Shown here: one piece after another, positions 52,105-61,057 of the stretch
Numbering within the stretch: the first letter of the stretch is position 1
Layout: each line of letters starts with the position of its first letter
NCBI RefSeq assembly: GCF_900110465.1
Contig: NZ_FODV01000002.1
Location: 62,001-126,000 of the forward strand
Reading direction: 5' to 3'
DNA from: Halogranum amylolyticum
GTDB lineage: Archaea > Halobacteriota > Halobacteria > Halobacteriales > Haloferacaceae
DNA: 64,000 nucleotides
The notes under the pieces: generated by a model
The model's input: the letters and a program-made list of their open reading frames with translations, nothing else
What the model was told of the DNA's origin: nothing
Databases searched by the model: none
Made by a program: the position numbers and the translations under genes

Positions 52105-54555
52105 CTATTCTTGGCTGAACTGCTCCGGCGAGCGCGCCGCCTGTGCGACGCGTACTGCGGCGACGTTCTCTTCGACGTCGTGGACGCGGACGATGTCGGC
52201 ACCGCGGTCGGCGGCGATCGCCGTCGCCGCGACGGTCGCATCGAGGTTGTCGCCGGCCTCCTGTCCGAGGAGTTCGAACATCGACTTGTGGGAGTGGCCG
52301 ACGAGGATCGGGCAGCCGAGCGCGTCGAACTCGTCGAGTCGTCCGAGCAGTTCGAAGTTCTCGGCCTTCGACTTGGCGAAGCCGAGACCCGGGTCGACGA
52401 TGACGTTCTCGCGCGGGATACCCGCTTTCTCGGCCAAGAGGACGCGTTCTGCCAACTCGTCGACGACGTCTTCGACGACGTCGTCGTACTCGACCTCTCG
52501 CTCCGGGTCGACCGGTGCGTCGAGACTGTGCATCACGATGACCGGTACATCGCGTTCCGCCGCCAGGAAGCGCATCTCCGGGTCCTCGAGTCCGGTGACG
52601 TCGTTGAGGATGTCGGCTCCCGCGTCGAGTGCGGCGCGACCGACGGCGGCCTTCCGCGTGTCGATCGAGAGGTGGACGTCGAGGTCGGCGAGCGCCTCGA
52701 CGACCGGGACGACGCGGTCGATCTCCGCCTCGACGGGGACCTCTTCGGCCCCGGGTCGCGTGCTCTCGCCGCCGATGTCGATGATGTCGACGCCGGCGTC
52801 GACCATGGTCTGCGCCTGCTCGACGGCAGCGTCCCGATCGAAGAACTCCCCGCCGTCGTGGAAGCTATCGGGCGTCACGTTCAGGATGCCCATCACTGCG
52901 GTGCCGTCTTCCCACGGATAGCCGCGAGAGGGTTTCTCGACGCGGATGCCGAGCCGCCGACGGATGTCCTCGCCGAGCGCCTCCAGGCCGAACGGCTGGC
53001 CCTCGAGTTTGTCGACGAGGCGGTTGAACTGCGAGAGCGACCCCATCAACACGACGGAGGAGAGTTCGCCGTCGGTCATCAGCCCCGAGGTGGCACACTC
53101 GCCGCCGAGACTCAGCATCTCCTCTTTGAGATACTGGGCCTGTCGGCGCTCGACGCGGAGTTTCAGCGACCGGTGGACCGCCTTTCCGCGCATCCGCCAG
53201 ACGCCCGGTTCGGTGACGTGGGCGCCGCGGAGCACCGTCTCGGCGTCGTCGAGGTTTCGAACCCGCTTCGGTACCTCCAGTCGGGTCCACGTCGTCCGCG
53301 CCTCGGCGACGCAGAACAGCGACCCGGTGACGAGGATGCAGTCGTCCGGTTCGGCGCGCTCGCGGACCTTCGCCAGCGACCCGGCGACCGAGACCCCCGC
53401 GTGGACGTCGTCGACGCCGGCGTTCTCGAACACGCGGGCGAGCACCTCGGGGTCCTCGGCGCGCGAGAGGTTCGGCTTGCAGGTGACGACCGAGTCGGGC
53501 GTCGGGAGCGCCCCGGCCATCTCGCGGTGGTCCTTGTCGTGCATCGCGGCGAAGACGATATGGAGGTCGTCGTACTCGTCGGCGAACTCGTCGAGCGTCG
53601 TCGCGAGTTGGGCGCAGGCGTCTGGGTTGTGTGCGCCGTCGAGGACGACCATCGGATCGCGCTCCATCATCTCGAACCGACCGGGCCAGTGGGCGTTCCG
53701 CAGGCCGCGGGCGATCGTCGGTTCGTCGACGTCGGCCACCAGTCGGGCGAGCGTGCAGGCGACGCCGGCGTTCGTCGCCTGATACGCACCGAGCAGCGGC
53801 AGTCGAGATTCGACGTGCCAGTCGGGGCCGTCGACGGTGACCGTCGACTCGGTGTGGTTCACCGGTCCGCCCGAGCGGGCCGTCACGTCCATGCCGTCGT
53901 CGGCATCGCCGACGGTGACGACGTCGCCTGCCTCGCGGCGGATCACTTCGAGCGCCTCGCCCGTCGCCGCCGTCACGAGCGGTGCGTCCGCCGGGGCGAC
54001 GGCCGCCTTCTTCGTCGCGATCTCCTCGACGGTGTCGCCGAGCACGGACGTGTGCTCCAGCGAGACGTTCGTCACCGCGCTGGCGACGGGGTCGACGACG
54101 CTCGTCGCGTCGAGTCTCCCCCCCATCCCGACTTCGAGCACGCCGACGTCGACGTCGCTGCGTCCGAACTGCCAGATACCCATCGCCGTCACGACCTCGA
54201 AGAACGTCAGCGGCTCGCCCTCGGCCGCCCGCTCGACGAGGTACGGCTTCGCCTCGTCGACGAACGCACAGAGCGCCTTCTCTGGGATCTTTCGTCCGTC
54301 GACACGGATCCGTTCGCGGACGTCGTCGAAGTGAGGCGAGGTGTAGAGTCCGATGCCGAGACCGGCCTCGCGGAGGATCGACTCGACCATCTTCGCCGTA
54401 CTCCCCTTCCCGTTCGACCCCGCGACCTGAACGAACCGGACGTCCTCGTGGGGGTCGCCGAGGTGCGCGAGCAGCTCCCGAACCGACTCCGTGCCGGGTT
54501 TTACCTGAAACCGGCGGAGGTCGAACAGGAAGTTCGCTGCCTCGTGGTAGTCCAT
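52105..54555 (-). CDS. folCP: FolC-FolP fusion: dihydrofolate synthase / dihydropteroate synthase
   Basis: 816 residues joining two folate enzymes. The N-terminal FolC part (about 1-430) is a Mur-ligase relative with the P-loop GSNGKGST at 46-53, GMGGRLDATSVVDP and VVLDGAHNPDAC. A linker domain (about 430-540) precedes dihydropteroate synthase (about 545-816), with MGILNVTPDSFHDGG, IDIGGESTRPGA and IVDPGLGFAKS. Reaction order is DHPS first, so the fusion is in reverse order. Such fusions are known in halophiles and have been reported to work in Haloferax. All active-site motifs look intact. Confidence 0.92.
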   Translation of the reverse strand: MDYHEAANFLFDLRRFQVKPGTESVRELLAHLGDPHEDVRFVQVAGSNGKGSTAKMVESILREAGLGIGLYTSPHFDDVRERIRVDGRKIPEKALCAFVDEAKPYLVERAAEGEPLTFFEVVTAMGIWQFGRSDVDVGVLEVGMGGRLDATSVVDPVASAVTNVSLEHTSVLGDTVEEIATKKAAVAPADAPLVTAATGEALEVIRREAGDVVTVGDADDGMDVTARSGGPVNHTESTVTVDGPDWHVESRLPLLGAYQATNAGVACTLARLVADVDEPTIARGLRNAHWPGRFEMMERDPMVVLDGAHNPDACAQLATTLDEFADEYDDLHIVFAAMHDKDHREMAGALPTPDSVVTCKPNLSRAEDPEVLARVFENAGVDDVHAGVSVAGSLAKVRERAEPDDCILVTGSLFCVAEARTTWTRLEVPKRVRNLDDAETVLRGAHVTEPGVWRMRGKAVHRSLKLRVERRQAQYLKEEMLSLGGECATSGLMTDGELSSVVLMGSLSQFNRLVDKLEGQPFGLEALGEDIRRRLGIRVEKPSRGYPWEDGTAVMGILNVTPDSFHDGGEFFDRDAAVEQAQTMVDAGVDIIDIGGESTRPGAEEVPVEAEIDRVVPVVEALADLDVHLSIDTRKAAVGRAALDAGADILNDVTGLEDPEMRFLAAERDVPVIVMHSLDAPVDPEREVEYDDVVEDVVDELAERVLLAEKAGIPRENVIVDPGLGFAKSKAENFELLGRLDEFDALGCPILVGHSHKSMFELLGQEAGDNLDATVAATAIAADRGADIVRVHDVEENVAAVRVAQAARSPEQFSQE

Positions 54556-54607
54556 ACCCGCACCTCAGTCGGCGGCCGCTTTAGATTGTCGAAGGCTCGG
54601 GGTCGAC

Positions 54608-55438
54608 TCAGGCTGTCCACTCGTCGACGAGTTCCTCGACCGTCTCCACCGGCACGTGCAGCGCCGACGAGTTCGACGCGAACGACTCCCGGACCCGGTC
54701 GTCGCTCGGTTCCGGTGTCGACCCAGGGAACCGCCCCTGCCCCATCGTGCTCGCGTAGGTGAGTCCGACGACGTCGCCGTCGAGGGTGACGAGCGGCGAC
54801 CCGCTGTTGCCCTGTGCGCTCGGGACGGACGAGCGGAGCGTGTCGCCCGACCCGAGGACGCCCGTTCGTCCGCCGAACCGGCCGAGCGAGATGATCCAGT
54901 TGCCGACGCTCCCCGGGTGACCGACCTGCACGAGCGGTTGGTCACGGTCGAGACGCTCCGCGGCCCCCGTCGAGAGCGTCGCCGGCACCTCGTCGTCGGT
55001 CCGGAGCAACGCGACGTCGGGGTCGCGAGAGGCCTCGACCAGTTCGAGGGCGAGGGTGTCGCCGTCGACGGTGTAACACGTCACCTCGCCGCCCTGCGAG
55101 ACGACGTGGCCGTTGGTCACGACGTGTTCGTCGTCCAGTATCCACCCCGTTCCGACCGAGAATCGGTTTCCGGCCCGGAGCTCGAGGTAGACGACCGCCT
55201 CGCGCGTCGCGAGTCCGACCTCGCGGGCACGCTCTCTGGTCTCTTCGTCGAACGCGGAGTCCTCCGGCCGCGTCACCGACGACGGCCGGGGGTTCGTCTC
55301 CGCCGCACTCGGACGGATGGCTGGAGGGAGCTGTTCGCGGGGCGGGAGATACCGGTCGGGGATCGACGTGTACGTCGCCAGTGCGGTCCCCCCGGCGAAC
55401 CCGGTGAGCATGCCGAGGAACCCGCGTCGTGTCGCCAT
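54608..55438 (-). CDS. Tat-exported trypsin-like serine protease (HtrA/S1C type)
   Basis: 276 residues. ATRRGFLGMLTGFAGGTALA at the start is a twin-arginine signal. The triad is visible: His111 in TNGHVV, Asp141 in DPDVALL and Ser212 in AQGNSGSPL. No PDZ domain follows, unlike DegP, so it is a single-domain enzyme of about 200 mature residues. Residues 30-65 are a proline-rich, acidic linker. There is no lipobox cysteine, so it is secreted or held by its signal helix. Confidence 0.88.
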   Translation of the reverse strand: MATRRGFLGMLTGFAGGTALATYTSIPDRYLPPREQLPPAIRPSAAETNPRPSSVTRPEDSAFDEETRERAREVGLATREAVVYLELRAGNRFSVGTGWILDDEHVVTNGHVVSQGGEVTCYTVDGDTLALELVEASRDPDVALLRTDDEVPATLSTGAAERLDRDQPLVQVGHPGSVGNWIISLGRFGGRTGVLGSGDTLRSSVPSAQGNSGSPLVTLDGDVVGLTYASTMGQGRFPGSTPEPSDDRVRESFASNSSALHVPVETVEELVDEWTA

Positions 55439-55718
55439 ATCCGCTCTCAGGACTCGACAGGTATGTACGTGGCGGCCGTCGGCCGGTGTGTCAGTCGCTG
55501 TCGGGACGCTCCTCGTGACAGACAGCTCGACCCGACGACGTTGCCGGCGGCGTGTGACCGTCGCTCCGCGCGGTCAAATGGTGTGAGTTTCCATATGTGA
55601 CCGTCGCCGCCGACGGTGACGAAACCCGGCGTCGATGCCGACTTTCTCGCCCCCACAAGAACCTGCTGTGTATACAGGCAGGCGAGGGTTCCGTGGTCGG
55701 CCCGTCGTTAGAGACACG

Positions 55719-55937
55719 ATGTTCGGTGCATTCTCCATCGGTAAGAAGGCAGCAAAGTACGGGTACAAGAAGTTCGGCGTTCCGGGCGCGGTAGTCGCCG
55801 GCGCAGGCGGTGCAGCCGGATACGCCGCGTTCAAGAAGAAGACGAAATCCGCGGTGAAAGAGGAGATCGACGACGACGACGACGAGAACGCCGGTGGCGG
55901 CCGACCCGGTGACGAACACCTCAGCAAGTCGCCCTGA
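55719..55937 (+). CDS. Small glycine/lysine-rich protein of unknown function
   Basis: 72 residues: a basic amphipathic start (FSIGKKAAKYGYKKFG), one short hydrophobic Gly/Ala/Val segment (about 19-36, VPGAVVAGAGGAAGYAAF), a lysine patch KKKTK and then a run of acidic residues (EEIDDDDDE). The charge pattern, positive then strongly negative, is striking. It may sit at the membrane. The ATG at 55719 is preferred over 55635, whose extra residues look like shadow sequence. Confidence 0.65.
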   Translation: MFGAFSIGKKAAKYGYKKFGVPGAVVAGAGGAAGYAAFKKKTKSAVKEEIDDDDDENAGGGRPGDEHLSKSP

Positions 55938-56020
55938 GTGTGTCGACGCCGGGCCGAGAGGGTTCGTGACGTACGACGGCAACAACGCCTTTCAGTCGTC
56001 CGCGCGTCCGTCGGGACGTA

Positions 56021-56356
56021 ATGTCGGACTACACGCTGCACGTGCCGTCGATCCGCGGTGTGACGACAAACTCGCCTGATCTGCCCTACAACGAAGAGGA
56101 CTTCCCGATGGACGACATCGCGGACCTCGACGACTACTTCCTGCTGTCGACCTCCGGCATCCCGCCGGAGGACTTCGACGATCTGCTCATCCCGGTCGCC
56201 CACGTCGACCAACGACTGAGTCTCCCGCTCCTGCGACGTGCGATCGACGAACTCGAGACGATCGACGACATCGACCCGGAGAAAAAAGCCGAGACGATCG
56301 AGATGATCCACGACCTCGCGGAGTGCTTCCCGAACGATAACCTCGGCGACGACTGA
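56021..56356 (+). CDS. Acidic protein of unknown function
   Basis: 111 residues, pI clearly low. The first half has extended segments (LHVPSIRGVTTNSPDLPYNEEDFP), the second half has predicted helices (LSLPLLRRAIDELETIDDIDPEKKAETIEMIHDLAECF). It lacks motifs for membrane insertion, metal binding or nucleotide binding. I do not recognise the family; codon use and composition are like those of real neighbours. Confidence 0.65.
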   Translation: MSDYTLHVPSIRGVTTNSPDLPYNEEDFPMDDIADLDDYFLLSTSGIPPEDFDDLLIPVAHVDQRLSLPLLRRAIDELETIDDIDPEKKAETIEMIHDLAECFPNDNLGDD

Positions 56357-56659
56357 GCGAGCGTTCGTTCCCTCTTTTTCATCGAGTTCAAAAGAAAAAC
56401 ACGTCTCCGACTCTCTGGGTAGAAATTCCCCAATATATCCACACAGATATCTGTATATATTCCCAGAAATCTGTTTGGGAAGATCTGGAGAACAGTGATC
56501 TCCTCTCGTTCTCGCCAGCAACTCCGAGGAAGCAGCGTGTCGGACGTCGGCGTTCTCAGTCGCGTCGGGTCCGCTCGGTCACGGTGAAGACCGTTCGCGA
56601 CGGACGTCCACACTCCGATCGGAGGCTGTGACTCGCTGTTCCAGACTCTCTCATTCCGT
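56357..56659. other. AT-rich convergent spacer with palindrome
   Basis: 303 bases between convergent genes. The segment 56420-56480 is unusually AT-rich and contains the perfect palindrome ACAGATATCTGT (56443-56454) between ATAT words, then TCCCA/TGGGA arms at 56461-56480. T-rich tracts near 56370-56382 may end the upstream transcript. No gene is seen. Confidence 0.5.
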
Positions 56660-58237
56660 TCAGTCGTGACGGAAACACCGACGCCCGGTGAACGCCATCG
56701 CGATATCGTGTTCGTCGGCGGCTTCGATGACGTCCTCGTCGTTGACCGACCCGCCGGGCTGGACGACGGCGGTGATGCCGGCTTCCGCGGCCTCTTCGAT
56801 CCCATCGGGGAACGGGAAGAAGGCGTCCGAGGCCATCACGGCACCCTCGGCGTCTTTCCCTTCGGCGTGTTCGTCTGCCTTCATGGCGGCGAGTCGGACT
56901 GCGTCGACACGAGAGACCTGTCCCATCCCGACGCCCACGGTCTCGGTCCCCTTCGCGAAGAGGATGCCGTTGGACTTCACGTGCTTCAGCACCTTCCACG
57001 AGAACAGCATCGTCTCCAGCTCCTCCTCGCTGGGTTCACGCTCGGTGACGACCTCCAGCTCGTCGACCGTCGGCGACCACGTGTCGCGCTCCTGCACCAG
57101 TCGACCGCCGACGATCGGTTTCTCGGTGAACCGCTCGCTGATCTCGCCGAGGTCGCCGACGTCGAGCACGCGGAGGTTGTTCTTCTCGGTGAGGACGTCG
57201 AGTGCAGCGTCCGTGTAGTCGGGTGCGACGACGACCTCCTTGAACGAGTCGACGATCTGTTCGGCGGTGGCGGCGTCACACTCGCGGTTGAGCGCGACGA
57301 TGCCACCGAAGGCGCTCATCGGGTCCGTCGAGAGTGCGGCCTCGTAGGCGTCGGCGAGGGTGTCGGCCGTCGCACAGCCGGCGGGGTTGGTGTGTTTGAT
57401 GACGGCCGCGGCGGGTTCGTCGAACTCTTTTATCAGGTTGAGCGCGCCGTCGGCGTCGTTGTAGTTGTTGTACGAGAGCGCCTTCGCCCCTTCGTTTAAC
57501 TGGTCTGCGTGGACGACGCTCGCCTCGTCGCAGGCGGCGTCGACGTAGACGGCCGCGTCCTGATGCGGGTTCTCGCCGTAGCGGAGCGACGCTTCGAGGT
57601 CGTTGGAGATGAGACGTCGCTCGGGGAACTCGCCGCCCTCGTCGCCGTCGACGTGGACCGTCTCGTCCTCGACGGTCACGCGGTCCTCGGCGAACCAGCG
57701 AACTGCGCGGGGGTACGCCGTGAACTCCGCCTCGTGGAGCACGCGCTCTTTGAGACTCGCCTCGTTGTCGTCCTCGTAGACCGGGACGGCCTCCTGCGTG
57801 ACGATGGGGCCGCCGTCGACCTCCTCGTCGACGACGTGGACGGTACAGCCGGTCATCCGGACGCCGGCGTCGAGCACCTGCTCGTGGGCGTCCATCCCGG
57901 AGAACGACGGGAGCAGCGAGGGGTGGACGTTGAGCGTCGTCGGCGCGTCGTCGATGAACGCCTCGGTGAGCACGCGCATGTAGCCGTCGAGACAGACGAT
58001 GTCGAAGTCGTAGCCGTCGAGTCGGTCGAGCACGCGCCGTTCGTGGTCCTCGCGGGACTCGTCGTCGCCGCGTGTCACCACTTCCGTCGGGATGCCGCGC
58101 TCGGAGGCTCCTTCGAGTACGGGTGCGCCCTCCTCGTTCGTGAGCACGACGCTCAGTTTCGCCCCGCCGGGGGCCTGGTCGGCGATATGCAGTAGGTTGC
58201 GTCCACGGTTGCTCGCGAGACCGGCGATCTTGAGCAT
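56660..58237 (-). CDS. purHN: PurN-PurH fusion: GAR and AICAR transformylases
   Basis: 525 residues. Residues 1-185 are PurN (GAR transformylase) with catalytic Asn103, His105 in LNVHPSLLP and Asp141 in EEVDGG. Residues about 210-525 are the AICAR transformylase half of PurH, with RYGENPHQ at 219-226 and Lys281-His282 in KHTNPAGC. The IMP cyclohydrolase half of bacterial PurH is absent; archaea use PurO for that step. One protein thus performs the two formyl transfers of purine synthesis. It is divergent from purB. Confidence 0.93.
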   Translation of the reverse strand: MLKIAGLASNRGRNLLHIADQAPGGAKLSVVLTNEEGAPVLEGASERGIPTEVVTRGDDESREDHERRVLDRLDGYDFDIVCLDGYMRVLTEAFIDDAPTTLNVHPSLLPSFSGMDAHEQVLDAGVRMTGCTVHVVDEEVDGGPIVTQEAVPVYEDDNEASLKERVLHEAEFTAYPRAVRWFAEDRVTVEDETVHVDGDEGGEFPERRLISNDLEASLRYGENPHQDAAVYVDAACDEASVVHADQLNEGAKALSYNNYNDADGALNLIKEFDEPAAAVIKHTNPAGCATADTLADAYEAALSTDPMSAFGGIVALNRECDAATAEQIVDSFKEVVVAPDYTDAALDVLTEKNNLRVLDVGDLGEISERFTEKPIVGGRLVQERDTWSPTVDELEVVTEREPSEEELETMLFSWKVLKHVKSNGILFAKGTETVGVGMGQVSRVDAVRLAAMKADEHAEGKDAEGAVMASDAFFPFPDGIEEAAEAGITAVVQPGGSVNDEDVIEAADEHDIAMAFTGRRCFRHD

Positions 58238-58405
58238 GTATGAGTGACCCGGCCGTGAGAGAAAAACAGTTGCGGTTGCGACAGACTAGATGTGCAATTT
58301 CGTGTGTATATAACCGGCTCCGACCCGGATACCTGGCTCGATGTATGCACATTACTGCTACCATCCATCGACACGCTTTTGCGCTCACCACCGACACCAC
58401 AGGGT
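58238..58405. promoter_or_regulatory. Divergent purHN/purB promoter region with TGCACAT motifs
   Basis: 168 bases. For purHN, GTTTTTCT on the minus strand lies about 28 bases before its ATG, and ATTGCACAT (58289-58297, minus) lies upstream of that. For purB, CGCTTTTGC lies about 30 bases before its ATG, with TATGCACAT at 58343-58351. The same TATGCACAT occurs at the purL promoter. A shared purine regulator is a reasonable guess. Confidence 0.4.
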
Positions 58406-59794
58406 ATGACCGACCTGCCGCGGAGCGACCCCCTCGCCGCCGTCTCGCCGCTCGACGGCCGATACGCCCGCCGAACAGCACCGCTGAGTCCCTACGCCAG
58501 CGAGTCGGCGCTCATGCGCGCTCGCGTCCGCGTCGAAGTCGAGTATCTCCTCGCGCTCGCGGACCTCGATGCGACGCCGCTCGCACTTGACGGCGGCGAA
58601 CGCGCCGACCTGCGCGCGCTGTACGAGGAGTTCGACGCCGACGACGCCCGCCTCGTCAAGCAGATCGAGGTGGAGGGGACCGAGGAGTTCACCGCGACCA
58701 ACCACGACGTGAAGGCCGTCGAGTACTTCATCCGTACGGCGACCGACGAGTCGGTCTACCCGTGGATCCACTTCGGGCTGACCAGCGAGGACGTGAACAA
58801 CCTCGCTCAGCGCCTGCTCGTGAAACCCGCCGTCGAGGAGGTGCTCGTTCCGGCCCTCGGCGACGTGCGCGACGAACTCACCGAGCTGGCGCAGGACAAC
58901 CGCGACCTGCCGATGCTCGCACGCACGCACGGCCAACCCGCGACGCCGACGACGTTCGGTAAGGAGATGGCCGTCTACGCCGCCCGTCTGGGGAAGGCGA
59001 TAGCCCGCATCTCCGAGGCGGCCGACGGCCTCGCCGGCAAACTCGCGGGTGCTTCGGGCACCTACGCCGCACACGTCGCCGCCTACCCCGACGTCGACTG
59101 GCAGACGTTCTCCGAAGAGTTCGTCGCCTCGCTCGGACTCCAACACACGGCGCTGACGACGCAGGTCAACCCGTGTGACGACCTCGCGGAACTCTTCGAC
59201 GCGCTCCGCGGCGTCAACAACGTGCTGGTCGATCTCGACCGTGACATGTGGCTCTACATCTCCGATCGCTATCTCGGCCAGCGGACGGTCGACGGCGAGA
59301 CGGGGAGTTCGACGATGCCGCACAAGGTCAACCCCATCGACTTCGAGAACAGCGAGGGGAACCTCTCGAAGGCGAACTCCGACCTGACGTTCCTCGCCGA
59401 CTACGTCACCACGTCGCGTCTCCAGCGGGACCTCTCGGACTCGACGGTCAAGCGCAACGTCGGCGCGGCGTTCGCCCACTGTCTCGTCGGGTACGGGAAG
59501 ACGACGAAGGGACTCGGCAAGGTCGTCCCGAACGAGCAGGTGATGCGCGAGGAACTCGAGTCCACACCGGAGATAATCGGCGAGGCCGTCCAGACCATCC
59601 TCCGACGCGAGGGCGACACCGACGCCTACGAGCGCGTCAAGGAGTTGACTCGCGGCCAGCGCGTCACGCTCGAGGACTTCCACGACCTCTTCGCCGACCT
59701 CGACGTCGACGAGGGCGTCCGCGAGGAACTGCTCGCGCTGACGCCGAGCGGCTACACGGGCGTTGCCGACGAACTAGTCGACGAACTAGAGTGA
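58406..59794 (+). CDS. purB: Adenylosuccinate lyase
   Basis: 462-residue member of the fumarase/aspartase superfamily, cleaving SAICAR and adenylosuccinate to release fumarate. The signature GSSTMPHKVNPIDFENSEGN near 295-314 holds the mobile catalytic serine loop. ARTHGQPATPTTFGKE near 172 holds the His, and TSEDVNNLAQRL precedes it. The N-terminus LAAVSPLDGRYARR is typical. The ATG at 58406 agrees with promoter spacing; a longer frame to 58292 crosses the promoter. Confidence 0.96.
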   Translation: MTDLPRSDPLAAVSPLDGRYARRTAPLSPYASESALMRARVRVEVEYLLALADLDATPLALDGGERADLRALYEEFDADDARLVKQIEVEGTEEFTATNHDVKAVEYFIRTATDESVYPWIHFGLTSEDVNNLAQRLLVKPAVEEVLVPALGDVRDELTELAQDNRDLPMLARTHGQPATPTTFGKEMAVYAARLGKAIARISEAADGLAGKLAGASGTYAAHVAAYPDVDWQTFSEEFVASLGLQHTALTTQVNPCDDLAELFDALRGVNNVLVDLDRDMWLYISDRYLGQRTVDGETGSSTMPHKVNPIDFENSEGNLSKANSDLTFLADYVTTSRLQRDLSDSTVKRNVGAAFAHCLVGYGKTTKGLGKVVPNEQVMREELESTPEIIGEAVQTILRREGDTDAYERVKELTRGQRVTLEDFHDLFADLDVDEGVREELLALTPSGYTGVADELVDELE

Positions 59795-59870
59795 CGACCG
59801 GTCTTTCGATCCGGCCGGAGGCGTGCTAACACGCGGCAGCTGGCGTTTCTCACCCTCTGAGAACGGGGAT

Positions 59871-59886
59871 CTGGTTATATCGAAAA
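59871..59886 (+). promoter_or_regulatory. Promoter of the multicopper oxidase/halocyanin operon
   Basis: GGTTATATCGAAAA is centred about 28-30 bases before the ATG at 59906, the distance expected for a leaderless transcript. Confidence 0.5.
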
Positions 59887-59905
59887 CTGGACCATCCGCT
59901 GTAGT

Positions 59906-61057
59906 ATGAACGCCGACAGAATCGGTGCACCCGGAACCGGCATCTCACGACGCGACTTTTTGAAGGCGACCGGGGCGGGCGGCGCCGTCGCAGTCGCGGG
60001 CTGTGCCCAGGCTCCGATGGCACAGCAGGTTTCGTCCTCCGCTGGCGGGCCGCTTTCGACCACCCAGGCCGACCTCCCGCTCACCGGCCGCCCGGAGGTC
60101 GTCGACCTCGACGAGCGCGGCGGCGAGGTGACGCTCCGCTCCGTCACCGCCCGCCACGACGTCCACCCCGGCGAGAGCATGAACGGTCCAGTCGTCCTCC
60201 CGCAGGTCTGGGCGTTTCAGGCCGACGACGGAACCCCCTCCGTCCCCGGCCCCATCCTCCGCTGTACCGAGGGAACCGAGCTGAAGATCACGCTCGACAA
60301 CTCCGACAACGTTCACCCGCACACGCTGCACTTCCACGGCGTCCGCAAGTCGTGGATGAACGACGGCGTACCGACGACGACGGGCATCACGGTCATGCCG
60401 GGCGAGACACACACCTACACCATCCCCGCGAACGTCGCGGGGACGCATCTCTACCACTGCCACTTCAACACCCCGTTCCACATGGACATGGGGATGTACG
60501 GCATCCTCCGCGTCGACCCCGAGGGGTACGAGGAGGCCGACAAGGAGTACTTCATGACAGTCAAGGAGTGGGACTCCCGCCTCTCGCGGCAGTACGGCGG
60601 CGAGAACGTGAAGTACTCGCTCACCGACCGGATGGGCGACGTGTTCACCATCAACGGCCGGTCGGCCCCCTACACGCTCCACCCCGAGATGGGGTCGCCC
60701 GTCATCGTCGACGCGGGCGACACTGTCCGCATCCACTTCGTCAACGCGGGGTTCATGAGCCACCCGATGCACGTCCACAACCACCGGTTCAAGGTCGTCG
60801 AGAAGGACGGCAGCCCGATGCCCGAACCGCTCCAGTACCTCCAGGACGTCGTCAACGTCGCCCCCGCCGAACGCTACACTATCGAGTACGTCGCCGACGC
60901 CGACCCCGGCATCTACCCGATCCACTGCCACAAGGTTGACCACGTCCGCAACGGCAACTCCTACCCCGGCGGGATGCTCACCGCGACGGTCTACACCGAG
61001 GCGATGGACACCGAGATCTTCCGACAGGTGATGGACAAGGCGGGGTACGAGCTATGA
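59906..61057 (+). CDS. Two-domain multicopper oxidase, Tat lipoprotein
   Basis: 383 residues. A twin-arginine motif (SRRDFLK, 14-20) and a lipobox at Cys33 predict export and lipid anchoring. Domain 1 has HPHTLHFHG (137-145) and HLYHCHFNTPFHMDMGM (181-197); domain 2 has HPMHVHNHRF (286-295) and the HCHKVDH block (340-346) with Met357. This gives type 2/3 histidines plus type 1-like Cys-His-Met sets in both domains, as in small laccase-type oxidases rather than NirK, whose type 1 block (HCAPPGM) is absent. It overlaps the halocyanin gene, its likely electron partner. Confidence 0.85.
   Translation: MNADRIGAPGTGISRRDFLKATGAGGAVAVAGCAQAPMAQQVSSSAGGPLSTTQADLPLTGRPEVVDLDERGGEVTLRSVTARHDVHPGESMNGPVVLPQVWAFQADDGTPSVPGPILRCTEGTELKITLDNSDNVHPHTLHFHGVRKSWMNDGVPTTTGITVMPGETHTYTIPANVAGTHLYHCHFNTPFHMDMGMYGILRVDPEGYEEADKEYFMTVKEWDSRLSRQYGGENVKYSLTDRMGDVFTINGRSAPYTLHPEMGSPVIVDAGDTVRIHFVNAGFMSHPMHVHNHRFKVVEKDGSPMPEPLQYLQDVVNVAPAERYTIEYVADADPGIYPIHCHKVDHVRNGNSYPGGMLTATVYTEAMDTEIFRQVMDKAGYEL

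Noticed and set aside
51970..54762. 930-codon open frame antisense to the folCP gene
   Set aside because: Mirror frame of a well-supported two-domain enzyme; composition typical of antisense shadows.
59906..61057. Copper nitrite reductase (NirK) for the two-domain oxidase
   Set aside because: The NirK type 1 block HCAPPGM is missing and both domains carry HxH/HCH sets of laccase-type oxidases.
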